From assembly GCA_905221605.1 (NCBI GenBank), contig CAJNDS010002531.1, forward strand, positions 1 to 64,000: a stretch of 64,000 nucleotides of DNA, written 5' to 3'. The notes under the pieces are model-generated. The model was not told the origin of the DNA and made no database searches. It worked only from the letters and a program-made list of their open reading frames with translations. Position 1 is the stretch's first letter. The number at the start of each line of letters is the position of its first letter. A program made the translations under genes and the position numbers. The stretch is from Symbiodinium natans (lineage: Eukaryota; Sar; Dinophyceae; Suessiales; Symbiodiniaceae). Of this stretch, positions 20,454-30,021 are shown piece by piece.

Positions 20454-22441
20454 ATCATGCGTGCGCGTGGCCGTGGCGCACGTAGCTACCTTGCGGAGAT
20501 CCTGAACGATGAGATGTGGCATCGGGCGATGGCAAGATGCAGCGCTCAGATCCTTGCTGCAGTCAGCCATGGCGTGGAAGCCAAATTGGGGTTTAGGGTT
20601 TAGGGTTTAGGGTTTAGGACTCATTCCTGAAGTCGTTCCCAGCATGCATTGTGTGCCTTTTGCTGTTTACTGTACCTGTTTACTTGTTGCAAGTGCAGAC
20701 CGCAAGATGAAACGCAGGTGCTTAAATGCTAAATTCTAGTGTTTTGGGTCCAGCGCGCTGAAGGTTGATTGGATGCAGCTCTTTTCGACGGTGGGCAGCA
20801 AGACCCGGTATCCTTTCTTGGTTCTCGTGGGCCCGAGCCAGTTCGGCAAACTGAGTTTGTGAAAACCCTGAACCAAAAACCCCAAAGCCTATAAACCCTA
20901 AGCTTTAGACCCAAAACAAGCCCTAAACTAAACTGTTGCCTTTTTGCAAAAAGCCCGGCGGAGGTTTTCGCCCGATCGCTGTGCGCGCAACGAGCCGATC
21001 AGGCCATTGCTTGTGTGGGTTCAGGGTTTAGGGTTTAGGGTTTAGGGTGTAGGGTTTAGGGTTTAGGGTTTAGGGTTTAGGGTTTAGGGGCCACGTGCCT
21101 CTCCTTGCTTAAGAGCAGCGAAGCGTTAGTCTTTGCCAATGCTTGCGTGTTTGGATTATCTTCCCTGACAATGGGTGCCCCTCAAATCCACCCTTTGGCT
21201 CGGGTTTGGCTGAGGAGCTCCAAATCCCATCGAAAGGGTTTAGGGGCCTGAACTCTGCATTGATGTGCCTTGGTAGCCGCCCAGTGGTGCCCTTGACCCA
21301 TTTGTTTGGTTCTGGGCTCCCTTACAAAGTAACCGACCCGAAAAGTCCAAGTTAGGCTTGGAGTGTTTCCTTGTAGGTCTGCAAACTGTGTGGTGCCTCG
21401 GCTGTAACTTTCGATCCTTTGCCTTTTTGGGTTTCTTGGGTTTCTTAAGAAGCCAGCCAAAAAAATAATTTTAGCTACCCCGGGTTTATTGGGTTTCTTA
21501 AGAAGCCAGCTAAAAAAAATAATTTTTAGCTACCCCCCTTTAAGTGCAGCCAAGCAAAGCCCGGTGGTTCTGCAGAGCTTCAGGGCACATCGGGGTCTGA
21601 TGGGTTTAGGGTTTATAGGGTTTAGGGTTTAGGGTTTAGGGGGTGGTGCACCTTCCTCGTATTGCGCCAGCTCCCACTCCTGGGACGTGATTTCGGGGAG
21701 CCACCGTTTGCTACTTTTGTGAGCTTGTCCTGTGAACCGTGGACCCTAAACCCTAAAGCCTACACCCTAAACCCTAAACCCTAAACCCTAGACCCTAGAC
21801 CCTAAACCCTAAACCCTAAACCCTAAACCCTAAACCCTAAACCCTAAACCCTAAACCCTAGACCCTAGACCCTAGACCCTAAACCCTAAACCCTAAACCC
21901 TAAGCTGCACCCCCCTGTGGTCCCCAGGAGATGATCCCGGCGGCCTCTCGACCTAACGTGTAGCATGGGGTTCTGGAGTAACCCCTAACCCCTAAACCCT
22001 AAACCCTGAACCCTAAACCCTAAACCCTAACCCTAAACCCTAAGGTTTTCCTGTCAACCCATTGATAGACTCCCAGACTGCTTAGGCCTGCTCTAGGTTG
22101 CCCAAAAGGGCCCGCAATTTCGTGGCCTGACCGTGTCTCTAAAGTCTAGGGCGCTCTAAGCCCTCATATCACAAGGTAAGGACGGCTGGCACTCTTTACT
22201 CCTCATGTCGGTTAAGGTTTAGGGTTTAGGGTGTAGGGTTTAGGGTTTAGGGCTTTAGGGTTTAGGGTGTTTAGGGTTGAGGGTTGAGGGTTTAGGGTTT
22301 AGGGTTTAGGGTTTCTAAGCCCATTGCAATGTGCGTTCGGTTGCCAGATGAGGGAGCTGAGAGGGGGCGGGAATGAGAGCAGGATGTGCGCCTCGCAATT
22401 TGGAGGTGCAAAGCTAAGAGCCACTCAGTCCATCAACTCCT
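20454..22441 (+). CDS. Eight-exon gene model with degenerate P-loop, telomere repeats in introns
   Basis: Exons are 20454-20590, 20754-20858, 20954-21018, 21124-21237, 21576-21603, 21640-21718, 21928-21957 and 22348-22441. All seven junctions agree in codon phase (2, 2, 1, 1, 2, 0, 0) with AG acceptors and GT donors, two of them GTGAGC or GTGAAA. Exon 1 reads MRARGRGARSYLAEIL then NDEMWHRAMARCSAQI. Exon 2 contains KTRYPFLVLVGPSQFGKLS, which resembles a Walker A loop but has Leu where Ser/Thr is usual. Exon 6 reads GWCTFLVLRQLPLLGRDF then GEPPFATF. Exon 8 reads MRELRGGGNESRMC then ASQFGGAKLRATQSINS. Telomere-type arrays lie in at least five introns, and intron 21604-21639 is wholly repeat. The ATG at 20457 could be the start or internal. 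The 3' end is open, as the gene may continue past 22.5 kb. Function unknown, perhaps a P-loop protein. Confidence 0.65.
21266..21358. mobile_element. Inverted-repeat element family 5, diverged copy
   Basis: Contains CTTGGTAGCC, CCCAGTGGTGCCC, a central TTTGTTTGGTTCTGGGCTCC and CTTACAAAGTAACCGACC, all matching the better copies at 52.0-52.4 kb. It lies in an intron of the 20.5-22.4 kb gene model. Confidence 0.55.
21377..21545. mobile_element. Family 4 element with internal tandem repeat
   Basis: Shares TTTTTGGGTTTCTTGGG and GGCAGC/AGCCAGC blocks with 47300-47412 and 61150-61240. Here the block GGGTTTCTTAAGAAGCCAGC...TTTAGCTACCCC occurs twice in tandem. Noncoding, within an intron. Confidence 0.55.
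21604..21639 (+). repeat. Candidate intron made only of telomere-type units
   Basis: Between exons ending at 21603 and starting at 21640, the 36 nt consist of GTTTAGG, then GTTTATAGGG, then TTTAGGG units ending TTTAG. It starts GT and ends AG, and the reading frame matches across it (phase 2 to phase 2). The flanking frames continue as GWCTFLVLRQ. Confidence 0.6.
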
Positions 22442-22541
22442 GTTTAGGGTTTAGGGTTTAGGGTCTAGGGTTTAGGGTTTAGGGCGTAGGGAAAGAAAAG
22501 CAGAGGGGGGGGGGGGCGGGGGTGGAGGGGGGGTATGAGAG

Positions 22542-22635
22542 TTCCAACGCTCTTGAAGCCTGGGCAACCACAGCAGCTTCCGTGCAGAGGCTCCAGACAT
22601 GCAAGAAGCAACCTCACATCTGCAAGAGGATTTAG
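22542..22635 (+). CDS. Weak candidate exon
   Basis: One frame reads SNALEAWATTAASVQRLQ then TCKKQPHICKRI before a stop. Acceptor AG and possible donor |GTGCAG at 22581. The reading is not unique. Confidence 0.35.
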
Positions 22636-22869
22636 CGAATTATAGTGTTGAACGCTGAGCCAGCGCTGTGCATCCTATACCCCAAGCCCTACCCACACAC
22701 CCTCTACCCTAACTCTACTAACACACCCTAATAGCCTAAGCCCTCGATCTTCAACCCCCAACCTCTGTAGCAAACCCTAAACCCTACACACTCAACCCGA
22801 AACCCTAAACCCTAAACCCTCAGGCCTCAGCCCTAAAGCCCTAAGCCCTAAACCCTAAACCCTGCCGGC

Positions 22870-22947
22870 ATGGCGGCGCCCACCCGCCGATGGGGAAACG
22901 TCCAGCGACGCTGGGGGTGCCGCCGCAAGATTTCCTTCATAACCTGG
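22870..22947 (+). CDS. Candidate exon, possibly first exon
   Basis: After a C-strand array, ATG GCG GCG opens exactly 26 codons, MAAPTRRWGNVQRRWGC then RRKISFITW, to donor TGG|GTTTAGGG. The basic N-terminus could be a first exon. Confidence 0.5.
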
Positions 22948-23030
22948 GTTTAGGGTTGCGAGTTTAGGGTTTAGGGTTTAGGGTTTTTAGGGTGGTAGGG
23001 CCTTGGGACATTTTGGATTTTCCCGTATTG

Positions 23031-23092
23031 TGTTAAAGAGGATCATATTCAGGAATGTTAAGGGGGTTTTAAGGGCCACCCTAGTAACAAAG
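23031..23092. mobile_element. Family 8 short repeated element, copy a
   Basis: The block AAGAGGATCATATTCAGGAA and a downstream TTAAGGGCCAC recur at 32200-32260 and 60613-60671. Noncoding, with AG near its right end. Confidence 0.6.
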
Positions 23093-23223
23093 CAGCGGCA
23101 ATAGCGCTCCAAGGTACAGGAGAGTTTAGGAATCCTAAGCTGTATATGCTCTAAACCCTAAACCGGCCCTAAACCCTTAACCCGTAACCCCCAAACCTTG
23201 GTCAGCGACTGGGTGTTTTTCAG

Positions 23224-23292
23224 GTCCAGAGTGAGAGAACCCGAGACTTGGAGTAGTCCCTGCGGACTGGTCGAGAGCGATCAGCTAGGCGG
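23224..23292 (+). CDS. Candidate exon
   Basis: TGTTTTTCAG| has a good pyrimidine tract. The only long open frame gives SRVREPETWSSPCGLVESDQ then LG, with donor |GTTGCAC. Confidence 0.65.
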
Positions 23293-23559
23293 GTTGCACA
23301 AAAAGGAGCCTGAAACCCTCCCTAAACGAGAGTTCCGGGACCTTCAACCGTAACACCCCATCCCCATAAGCCCCAAAACCGGGCTGCGTTCTCAAGTTAT
23401 ACAACCCTAACCCTAAGCCCTAAACCGGACCATGAAACTACCCTTAGAATTACGAAAACATCGGGGTTTAGGGTTTAGGGTACCCCTCAAGCCCCCTTCA
23501 AACTCCCGAGCTACTAGAGACCGACGAGGGCACCCCAGCTACCCTAAACCGACCCTCAA

Positions 23560-23842
23560 CCCCTAAACCCTGAACCCTACAACCCCTCAACCCTAAACCC
23601 CTTAACCCCTCAACCCCTCAACCCCCTCAACTTCTTAACCCCTAGACCCCCTAGACCCCCCAGACCCCTCAAACCCCCTAAACCATTCAACCCCTAAACC
23701 CCTAAACCTCTAAACCCCTCAACCCCTCAACCCCCCAACCCTAAACCCTAAACCCTAAACCCTAAACCCTAAACCCTAAACCCTAAACCCTAAACCCTAA
23801 ACCCTAAACCCTAAACCCTAAACCCTAAACCCTAAACCCTAC
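23560..23842. repeat. Drifted CCCTCAACC-type array passing into pure CCCTAAA
   Basis: Units such as CCCCTCAA and CCCCTAGA at 23560-23735 turn into about 15 perfect CCCTAAA units. Confidence 0.85.
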
Positions 23843-23907
23843 ACCCACTCTGAACCCTAAACACTAAGCCCTAAACCCCAAAACCCCCCAACCCCTGAAC
23901 CCCGAAG

Positions 23908-24005
23908 CCGCTGCAAAAAGCTGCCGGAGGCCCCGAGCTTCGGAAGTGCGGGAAGCTGAGCTTTCGAAGGAGCGCTGGTGACTGGGCCTTGGGTTTGTCA
24001 CATGG
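23908..24005 (+). CDS. Candidate exon, 98 nt
   Basis: CCCGAAG| after C-strand units. The frame reads PLQKAAGGPELRKCGKLS then FRRSAGDWALGLSH, donor |GTTTAGGG into a G-strand array. A long G run follows at 24077-24103. Confidence 0.55.
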
Positions 24006-24742
24006 GTTTAGGGTTTAGGGTTTAGGGTTTAGGGAAATGGGTTTGTGGCTTAGGAGGCCCCGATTTTTTTTTTTTGTTGGGGGGGGGGGGGGGGGGGGGG
24101 GGGCGTTGTGGTTTAGGTTTTAGGGCCCGAGATCCCTAAGCCCAATCTTTTTTCGGGGTGGGTTGGGGAGGGGAGGTTTACTAGGGAGTGAGCTGTTTTT
24201 TGTTGGTTTCGGGGCTGTGCAACCACTAAAAAACTTAAAGAAGCTGGCGGCGAGTTCGGACACTACCCCAGAATACCCCGTGATGCCCTATGATGACTAT
24301 ACTACCCTGTCATACACTACATAGTCCCCTACAATGCCTCTGCTATCCTGAATGGTTTTGTTGACCAACGAATCAGGTGACGGCGAGGTGCCACTGGCTG
24401 GGGGTTTCTGGGGGTCCCAGGGCGCCCTGAAAAAAGGTACCCCTTATATACCCCTCATATACCCTACTACAAATCAAGGGCTCATACATCAGAACCCTCT
24501 AAAGGAGGTTTCCCTAAACCCTAAACCCTAAACCCTAAACCCTAAACCCTAAACCCTAAACCCTAATGAAACTACCCTTAGAAGGCTGGTGAGGATGTGG
24601 AGCTGGTGAGGTCCCTTCGGTTTCGGGACTTTCCTTCGGCCTGCACAATGTGGCGTAATCCCGAAAAATCCGAAGCCCCTGTTGCCAAAAGCCTAAACCC
24701 CAAACCCATAAACCCTACACCCTGACTAGCCGGACTACCCAG
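24006..24742. other. Intronic or intergenic stretch, no exon supported
   Basis: G-strand array, poly-G run, unique 24200-24430, a family-like TATACCC block at 24440-24520, then a CCCTAAA array (24516-24566). GGTGAGGA at 24578 could be a splice donor but no exon is convincing. Confidence 0.4.
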
Positions 24743-24782
24743 ATCATGGTCCCTGATGCTCCCTGTTCAGTTTGTGCTTGGG
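24743..24782 (+). CDS. Weak short exon
   Basis: CTACCCAG| then IMVPDAPCSVCAW and donor |GTTTGGGG into a TTTGGGG/TTTAGGG block. Confidence 0.4.
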
Positions 24783-24910
24783 GTTTGGGGTTTCGGGTTT
24801 GGGGTTTAGGGTTTAGGGTTTAGGGTTTGGGGTTTGGGGTTTAGGATGTAAGGCTTAATTTTTTATAGGCCCCAACATGCCCATTCTACTCTTCTGGGCC
24901 CCAATGTCAG

Positions 24911-24971
24911 CGCAATGCCCGGAGGACGAAACAGAACCGGCCAGGGAAGCAAGTCACGAGGCTCCCAGGGA
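24911..24971 (+). CDS. Candidate exon, basic
   Basis: CAATGTCAG| then RNARRTKQNRPGKQVTRLPG, donor A|GTTTAGGG. It lies between TTTGGGG-rich and TTTAGGG arrays. Confidence 0.55.
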
Positions 24972-25070
24972 GTTTAGGGTTTAGGGTTCAGGGTTTAGGG
25001 TTTAGGGTTTAGGGTTTAACTAGGGTTTAGGGTTTAGGTTTAGGGTTTAGGGTCTAGGAAGCCCCCTAGT

Positions 25071-25150
25071 TCTTAGTAGGGAATGAAGGAATGAGGGCCC
25101 TGTAAATACCCTTTAAGGGATTATATAGGACCCTAACTCAGTAGTAGAGG
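25071..25150. mobile_element. Family 7 inverted-repeat element, copy a
   Basis: TTCTTAGTAGGGAATG and GAATGAGGGCCCT match the copy at 27478-27567, whose right end ATTCTCTACTAAGAA is the complement of its left end. Noncoding. Confidence 0.6.
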
Positions 25151-26020
25151 GTTGTGGGTTTTGGGCTTAGGGTTGGGTTCAGGCGCTGAGCCTCATAGGA
25201 CTTGGTATTCTTGGCGTGTCACACGGGAGACTATGTCATGAGGGTGTGCGGTTTAGAGACACCCAAGAAGCAAACGTGCACATGGTTGTTCACTAGCTTG
25301 TCTTCTAGCTTCGGTGTTGTTATTGTTGAGGACCCTAAACCCTAAACCCTAAACCCTAAACCCTAAACCCTAAACCCTAAACCCTAAACCCTAAACCCTA
25401 AACCCTAAACCTTGGGGAGCGGTGGTGAGTTTTTATGGGTTGCTTTATCTTGGGAATCCCGGGCTGCCCTTACAAGAGAGCCTCCGAAGCTCTGTAACTC
25501 CCATCCTGACCCTCAAACCGTCCCAAATGATTAAACACTACTGCCCCCTTTTTCTTAGTTTAGGGTTTCGGGTTCTGGGTTCGGGATAAACACTTGTAAC
25601 AATTTGCCCCAGACAGAAACAGAGCTCGAAAGCTTGGCCCCCCCAAAGCATTCTCGAACCCCGGCTTCCCAAAGCGAGCAGAACCGAAAAACACTTGCCC
25701 AGAGAGCCCCAAACCCCTGAATGAAGGAATTGCTATACCTTAAACTACAAAGGGATCCTTGGCGTGCTTCAAGGCATCTTCCTTCATGAAGGGATGTTGG
25801 GCTCCATTGGTTGGTTGGTTGGTTGGTTGGAAGGGGCTGAAAGAATGCACGGTGGTACGCCTATACTTAACATGGGTGTTTGGCTCGTACTGTTCCATTA
25901 AACCATTACCACTATATATTGTTTCTACCTATGACATAACTTTAAGAAAGCACTCCGGGCCCTAAACCCTAAACCCTAAACCCTAAACCCTAAACCCTAA
26001 ACCGCGTCAACATCTTCCAG
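25151..26020. other. No exon supported
   Basis: Unique sequence, a pure CCCTAAA block at 25331-25411, a (GGTT)5 run at 25811-25832 and a second CCCTAAA block at 25960-26002. Short open frames exist but have no splice context. Confidence 0.45.
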
Positions 26021-26139
26021 AAGATGAATGGCAAGTGCAGAGCGTGGTTCAAGGGCGAGGTCCGAAACCACTCGGCAAGGCCCGGCAGGACTGCGAGATG
26101 AGCGTCACGGCCCAGGATGCAATGCGCGTTCTCTTCAGG
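26021..26139 (+). CDS. Candidate exon pair
   Basis: ATCTTCCAG| opens KMNGKCRAWFKGE (26021-26059) with donor |GTCCGAAAC. GGCAG| then opens DCEMSVTAQDAMRVLFR (26089-26139) with donor AGG|GTTTAGGG. The 29 nt between could be a very short intron, or the two parts may be one exon with a frameshift. Confidence 0.5.
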
Positions 26140-26183
26140 GTTTAGGGTTTAGGGTTTAATTAGGGTTTAGGGCTACTAACAAG

Positions 26184-26290
26184 TGGTGGATGGATTTGGC
26201 GGTGAAGGTCAACTGCACTATGGGCTGGTGCCCTCGTTGGGTCACCCAGCCAACGTTGCGGTGTTGCAGGAGACACCGCTTCAGATTTCA
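26184..26290 (+). CDS. Candidate exon with consensus branch point
   Basis: CTACTAAC (26173-26180), the classical branch-point consensus, lies just before acceptor AAG|, with a G-strand array immediately upstream. The frame reads VDGFGGEGQLHYGLVPSL, GHPANVAVLQETPLQIS, donor |GTACCT. A second frame is also open. Confidence 0.6.
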
Positions 26291-26721
26291 GTACCTATAT
26301 TCCTCCATTCGTCATCCGAAGCCCTAAGCCCTAAACCCTAAACCCTAAGCCCTAAGCCCTAAACCCTAAACCTTAAACCCTAAACCCTAACCCCCCCCCC
26401 CCCCCCCCCAAGCCCTAAACCCCATACTAGCCGGCAGCCAAGAAGTGCCACCTCACCACCCTGGGGCCTGGCGGCCTGAAATCCTGATGCCCCGAACCCT
26501 AAACCCTAAACCCTAAACCCCAAACCCTAAACCCCAAACCCTAAACCCTAAACCCTAAACCCTAAACCCTAAACCCTAAAGCCCACCGCAACGAAAAAAG
26601 CCTCAAGGGTCTGCTCGAGAAGGGTCTAGGGTTTAGGGTTTAGGGTTTAGGGTTCAGGTTCCAGGGTTTAGGGTTTTGGGTTTTGGGTTTTCGGTTTAAA
26701 CACTTATCTTGTGCCCCAACC

Positions 26722-26754
26722 ATGCTGGCTTTTTTCGATGTGAACAAGCAACAG
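26722..26754 (+). CDS. Candidate short first exon
   Basis: ATG opens MLAFFDVNKQQ to donor CAG|GTAATT. The exon at 26791-26830 (ACTCAG| TEEQGSSKAAKTQ |GTTTAGGG) follows in phase after a 36-nt intron. Confidence 0.45.
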
Positions 26755-26790
26755 GTAATTTTGAGTTCCAAACGAGCCTAAGGCACTCAG

Positions 26791-26830
26791 ACAGAGGAGC
26801 AGGGCAGCAGCAAAGCAGCGAAGACACAGG
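26791..26830 (+). CDS. Candidate exon
   Basis: GGCACTCAG| acceptor, frame TEEQGSSKAAKTQ in phase with the preceding short exon, donor |GTTTAGGG into a G-strand array. Confidence 0.45.
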
Positions 26831-26855
26831 GTTTAGGGTTTAGGGTCTGGTGCAG

Positions 26856-26888
26856 CGACTTGAGCGACATCAGGGGTGGGTTCCTGGC
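26856..26888 (+). CDS. Candidate short exon
   Basis: GGTGCAG| RLERHQGWVPG |GTGACT, 11 codons, with G-strand repeats on both sides. Confidence 0.45.
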
Positions 26889-27155
26889 GTGACTTTGCAA
26901 GCCAGTTGCAAAAGGGTTTAGGGTTTAGGGTTTAGGGTTTAGGGTTTAGTATTTACAAAAATAAGGGAAGCCTTGTATGGACCCCAAATAGTAGGGAATC
27001 CCTCATCACAAGGACCTCAAGAAGGCACCCCGTCATCTTCGGAAAGCCCCAAATGCACCCAGTTTGGCACCTCCACATCCCAGTGCGCGCTGGTCCTGCT
27101 AGTACCCTAAACCCTAAACCCTAAACCCTAAACCCTACACAAAAGCGCAATCCAG

Positions 27156-27219
27156 GCTGACGTGACGCTGCTTACAGGGGACCTCCCAGGCCAGACCACA
27201 CCCCTGAACCCTCTAGAGG
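27156..27219 (+). CDS. Candidate exon
   Basis: CAATCCAG| after CCCTAAA units, ADVTLLTGDLPGQTTPLN then PLE, donor |GTTTAGGG into a G-strand array. Confidence 0.6.
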
Positions 27220-27477
27220 GTTTAGGGTTTAGGGTTTAGGGTTTATGTTTTAGGGTTCAGGGTTTAGGGTTTAGGGTTTAGGATACTCGATTTTGAAGCT
27301 GAGGGTTGACTTTCTTGTGGGGTAATTTATGGGGTTTCGGGATCTGGGGGTGAAGTGTTCACGGGTTCTGATCCGCGGCAAGGGGAGCCAACCTGATGTT
27401 ACCCTAAGGCACAAGAGCCCTAAGCCCAACAAAAACACCTAAAATCCTAAACCTATTTCAGAGGGTTGAACCCCTTT

Positions 27478-27567
27478 TTTCTTAGTAGGGAATGCGGCAA
27501 TGAGGGCCCTAGAGAATCCCTTTAAGGGTATATATGGGGCCCTCACTCCCCCATTCTCTACTAAGAA
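27478..27567. mobile_element. Family 7 inverted-repeat element, copy b (complete)
   Basis: Left end TTCTTAGTAGGGAATG with AATGAGGGCCCT. The right end AGGGCCCTCACTCC ... ATTCTCTACTAAGAA is its reverse complement. A MITE-like hairpin of about 90 bp. Confidence 0.7.
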
Positions 27568-28169
27568 CCAGCCAGTTGAAGGAGCCTACCAGGGTATCGC
27601 ATCCTTTTGTTTTCCGGCATGATACCTGGGAGAAGATGCCGAGGGATCCGAGAGCGAAGCCTCGAAGCCCTCAACATCAGAGCCCCGCTGTAGGGTTTAG
27701 GGTTTGGGGTTTAGGATTTAGGGTTTAGGGTTTAAGAATAATTGTCATGTGGAGGGTTCTGTAATAGTTAGGGTCACTTTGTTCTGGGTCTACTTTTTTA
27801 ATATTGCCGTACTATACAGGGGGCCCAGAAAGGGATTACTCATGTACTGCATAGACAAAACTGCGAAAACCCCAAGCCTGCACCGGGGTTTAGGGTTTAG
27901 GCTTTAGGGTTTAGGGTTTAGGCCCTGGTACTTCCAACGCCGTTGTGGAGATGTTGGGGTCGGGTGGAGAGTACCAGCATGCCTCAGCAAGTCAGCTGGC
28001 ATTTCAACCCTTGAAACCCGGCACCCACCAAAACCTGAAGCCCCTAATCCCAGCAGCCCCTGCATCTTAAACCCTAAACCCTAAACTTTGAACCCTGAAC
28101 CCCAAACCCTAAACCCTAAACCCTAAAACCCTAAAACCCTAAACCCTAAACCCTAAACCCCCTAATCAG
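27568..28169. other. Mixed arrays and unique DNA, no firm exon
   Basis: G-strand block 27690-27734, unique AT-rich 27735-27870, G-strand 27886-27923, then C-strand 28068-28160 with TTTGAACCC drift. No splice-bounded frame stands out. Confidence 0.4.
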
Positions 28170-28261
28170 GCGCTGCCGCCGCGCGCGCGGCGCGTCGGGG
28201 AGGCGCCAGCGCCGCCCGGGCGCTGGGCGCCCGCTTCGCAGCTGAGCCACGGGGCATTGAA
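28170..28261 (+). CDS. Candidate exon, very GC-rich
   Basis: CTAATCAG| after C-strand units. Reads ALPPRARRVGEAPAPPGRW then APASQLSHGAL, with consensus donor |GTGAGC. A family 2 element begins 8 nt inside the intron. Confidence 0.55.
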
Positions 28262-28269
28262 GTGAGCTG

Positions 28270-28333
28270 CACTTGGAGGTTCATGGTGCTTAGTAACCCA
28301 ACTGTAACTGTACTTATAGCCCAATTATATCCC
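28270..28333. mobile_element. Family 2 inverted-repeat element, half copy
   Basis: Left end ACTTGGAGGTTCATGG and TACTTATAGCCCAATTATA match the complete copies at 29139, 39781 and 51121. The right half is missing and a G-strand telomere array follows directly. Confidence 0.7.
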
Positions 28334-29138
28334 AGGGTTTAGGGTTTAGGGTTCTAGGGTTCAAGGGTTTAGGGTTTAGGGTTTAGGGTTTTGGGTCAGG
28401 GTTCGGAGGGTTCAGAGGCTTCAGAGGATTCTTGGGGTTCCTGGGGCTTGGGATCTAGGATTCAGGGTTCAGATGGGTCAGGGGGCTTGGGGTTTGTGGT
28501 TCCGGGCGGTTCGCGCTCATGGCGCTTGGGATTTGGTGTTTAGAGTGGCTAGGATTTACGATTCATGGTTCGGGGGCCAGTATATATAGCGGTTAGTCGG
28601 GTTTCGGGAGTAGTGTACCCTAAACCCTAAATCCTAAACCCTAAGTTTTCTGGTCCCTCCATCATCCCTATCTTGCATACTTCTGGGCTCTTGTGAAAAC
28701 TCTGAAGCAAAGTCCAAGAACTCGGGAGCCCCCAAAGCTCTCTCAAGTCCCTAAGGTTTCGGGCTTAGGGTTTAGGGTCCTGGGTTTACTGGCAACCCCC
28801 GCCCTGGTCAGCAACCATGTGGAAATGAAAACAATCTGAGAAAGTTGGTCAAAGCAACATGCTGACGTGTATAAGCGCCCTCGCGTCGGTCGGACCTGCG
28901 TCCAGTGCACGCCCAGTCCTCCGGCCCCCCTTGTTGGCAGCCCTAAAATACTTAGAACCCGAAAAGCCAAAAGAACCCTGAAACCCTACAGCAATAAACC
29001 CAAAAACCCTCAAACCCTCAAATCCCAAAACCCTCAACCCCTAAACCCTAATTCTAAACCCTAAGACCCTAAAACCCTTAAACCCTTAAACCCTAAGCCG
29101 CAGCTGGTTTTGGCAACGCGGTGTGGCAGAAATATCTC

Positions 29139-29283
29139 TACTTGGAGGTTCAGGGTACTTAGTGGCCGATGTTAAAGTGTAGTTATAACCCACCAGATTA
29201 GCCCCTTGAGTAATTTAATAGGGATAATTGGGTTATCAGTGCAGATATAATTTGTGTACTAAGTACCATGAACCTCCAAGTAA
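29139..29283. mobile_element. Family 2 inverted-repeat element, complete copy
   Basis: TACTTGGAGGTTCAGGGTAC at the left and GTACTAAGTACCATGAACC...TCCAAGTA at the right are reverse complements. The interior is AT-rich and also partly self-complementary. It abuts a family 3 copy at 29284. Confidence 0.8.
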
Positions 29284-29398
29284 AAATATGGTGATTTACG
29301 AACATAGGGGACCCCTAAAATAGACCCCACATAGCAGGATTCCCCAATAATACGGACCCCAATAAAGTACCCCTAATATCGTAAACCTGCATATCTCC
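29284..29398. mobile_element. Family 3 inverted-repeat element
   Basis: ATATGGTGATTTACGAACAT at the left and ATCGTAAACCTGCATAT at the right pair with each other. Inside are GGACCCC/GGGGTCC-type blocks shared with copies at 43604, 48148 and 53385. The end GTTTACGA can read as a splice donor. Confidence 0.7.
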
Positions 29399-29583
29399 AA
29401 ACCGTCCTCAGCCCTCTAAGCCCTATAAGCCCCAGACCACCCTTAACCCGAAATTTCGAAAGACTTAGGTTTAGGGTTCTGGGTTTAGGGTCTAGGGTTC
29501 TGGGTTTAGGGTTTCGGGTTTCGGGTTTAGGGTTTAGGGTTTAGGGTTTGGGTTTATGATGGAAGGCTCTTCAACCCCCGCAG

Positions 29584-29631
29584 CGCCTTGGCGCCCATTT
29601 CCCACCAGAACAAGGCCGCATGTTGTGGGGG
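29584..29631 (+). CDS. Candidate exon
   Basis: ACCCCCGCAG| RLGAHFPPEQGRMLWG, 16 codons, donor |GTCCTCGG. G-strand arrays lie upstream. Confidence 0.55.
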
Positions 29632-29951
29632 GTCCTCGGCGTGTAGGGCTTAGGGGTTTAAGGGGGTTTCGGGATTAGGGCTTAGGGTTCAGTTTGCGAT
29701 CTTGGGGTCGTGGGGAGGGGGGAGGGGAGCCACACAACAATGCGTCACTGTTTACATTATCGGGTCTCAGTAGGGGCTCCGCTTCTATGAAGTAAGATGT
29801 ACTCCTCAACTACGATGTATGGAGAGGGTGAGCAAGCTGGGACGTCTCTTGGCGGTGTTGTACCACAACGGATTTTGCGTTGGGGTGCTCTTGGGGATTG
29901 GAACTGAGGTTTCCTTAGCATGTACAGCTCTTTCTGGGGTTTAGGGTTTAG

Positions 29952-30021
29952 GGTTTCCCGCCCTGAACCTGGCGGGCTTCCCGTCGAAACCACGAGCGAC
30001 ACCAACCTGTGGGCGATCGGC
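29952..30021 (+). CDS. Candidate exon whose acceptor is a telomere unit
   Basis: The array GGGTTTAGGGTTTAG| ends and the exon begins: VSRPEPGGLPVETTSDTN then LWAIG, with consensus donor |GTAAGC. The open frame continues past the donor to 30135, so intron retention is possible. Confidence 0.65.

Noticed and set aside
20954-21018. Reverse-transcriptase motif KPGGGFRPIAV in the frame starting at the acceptor
   Set aside because: The phase of the neighbouring exons requires another frame (PAEVFARSLCAQRADQAIACV-like), which is open and continues the P-loop exon. The match is short and probably chance.
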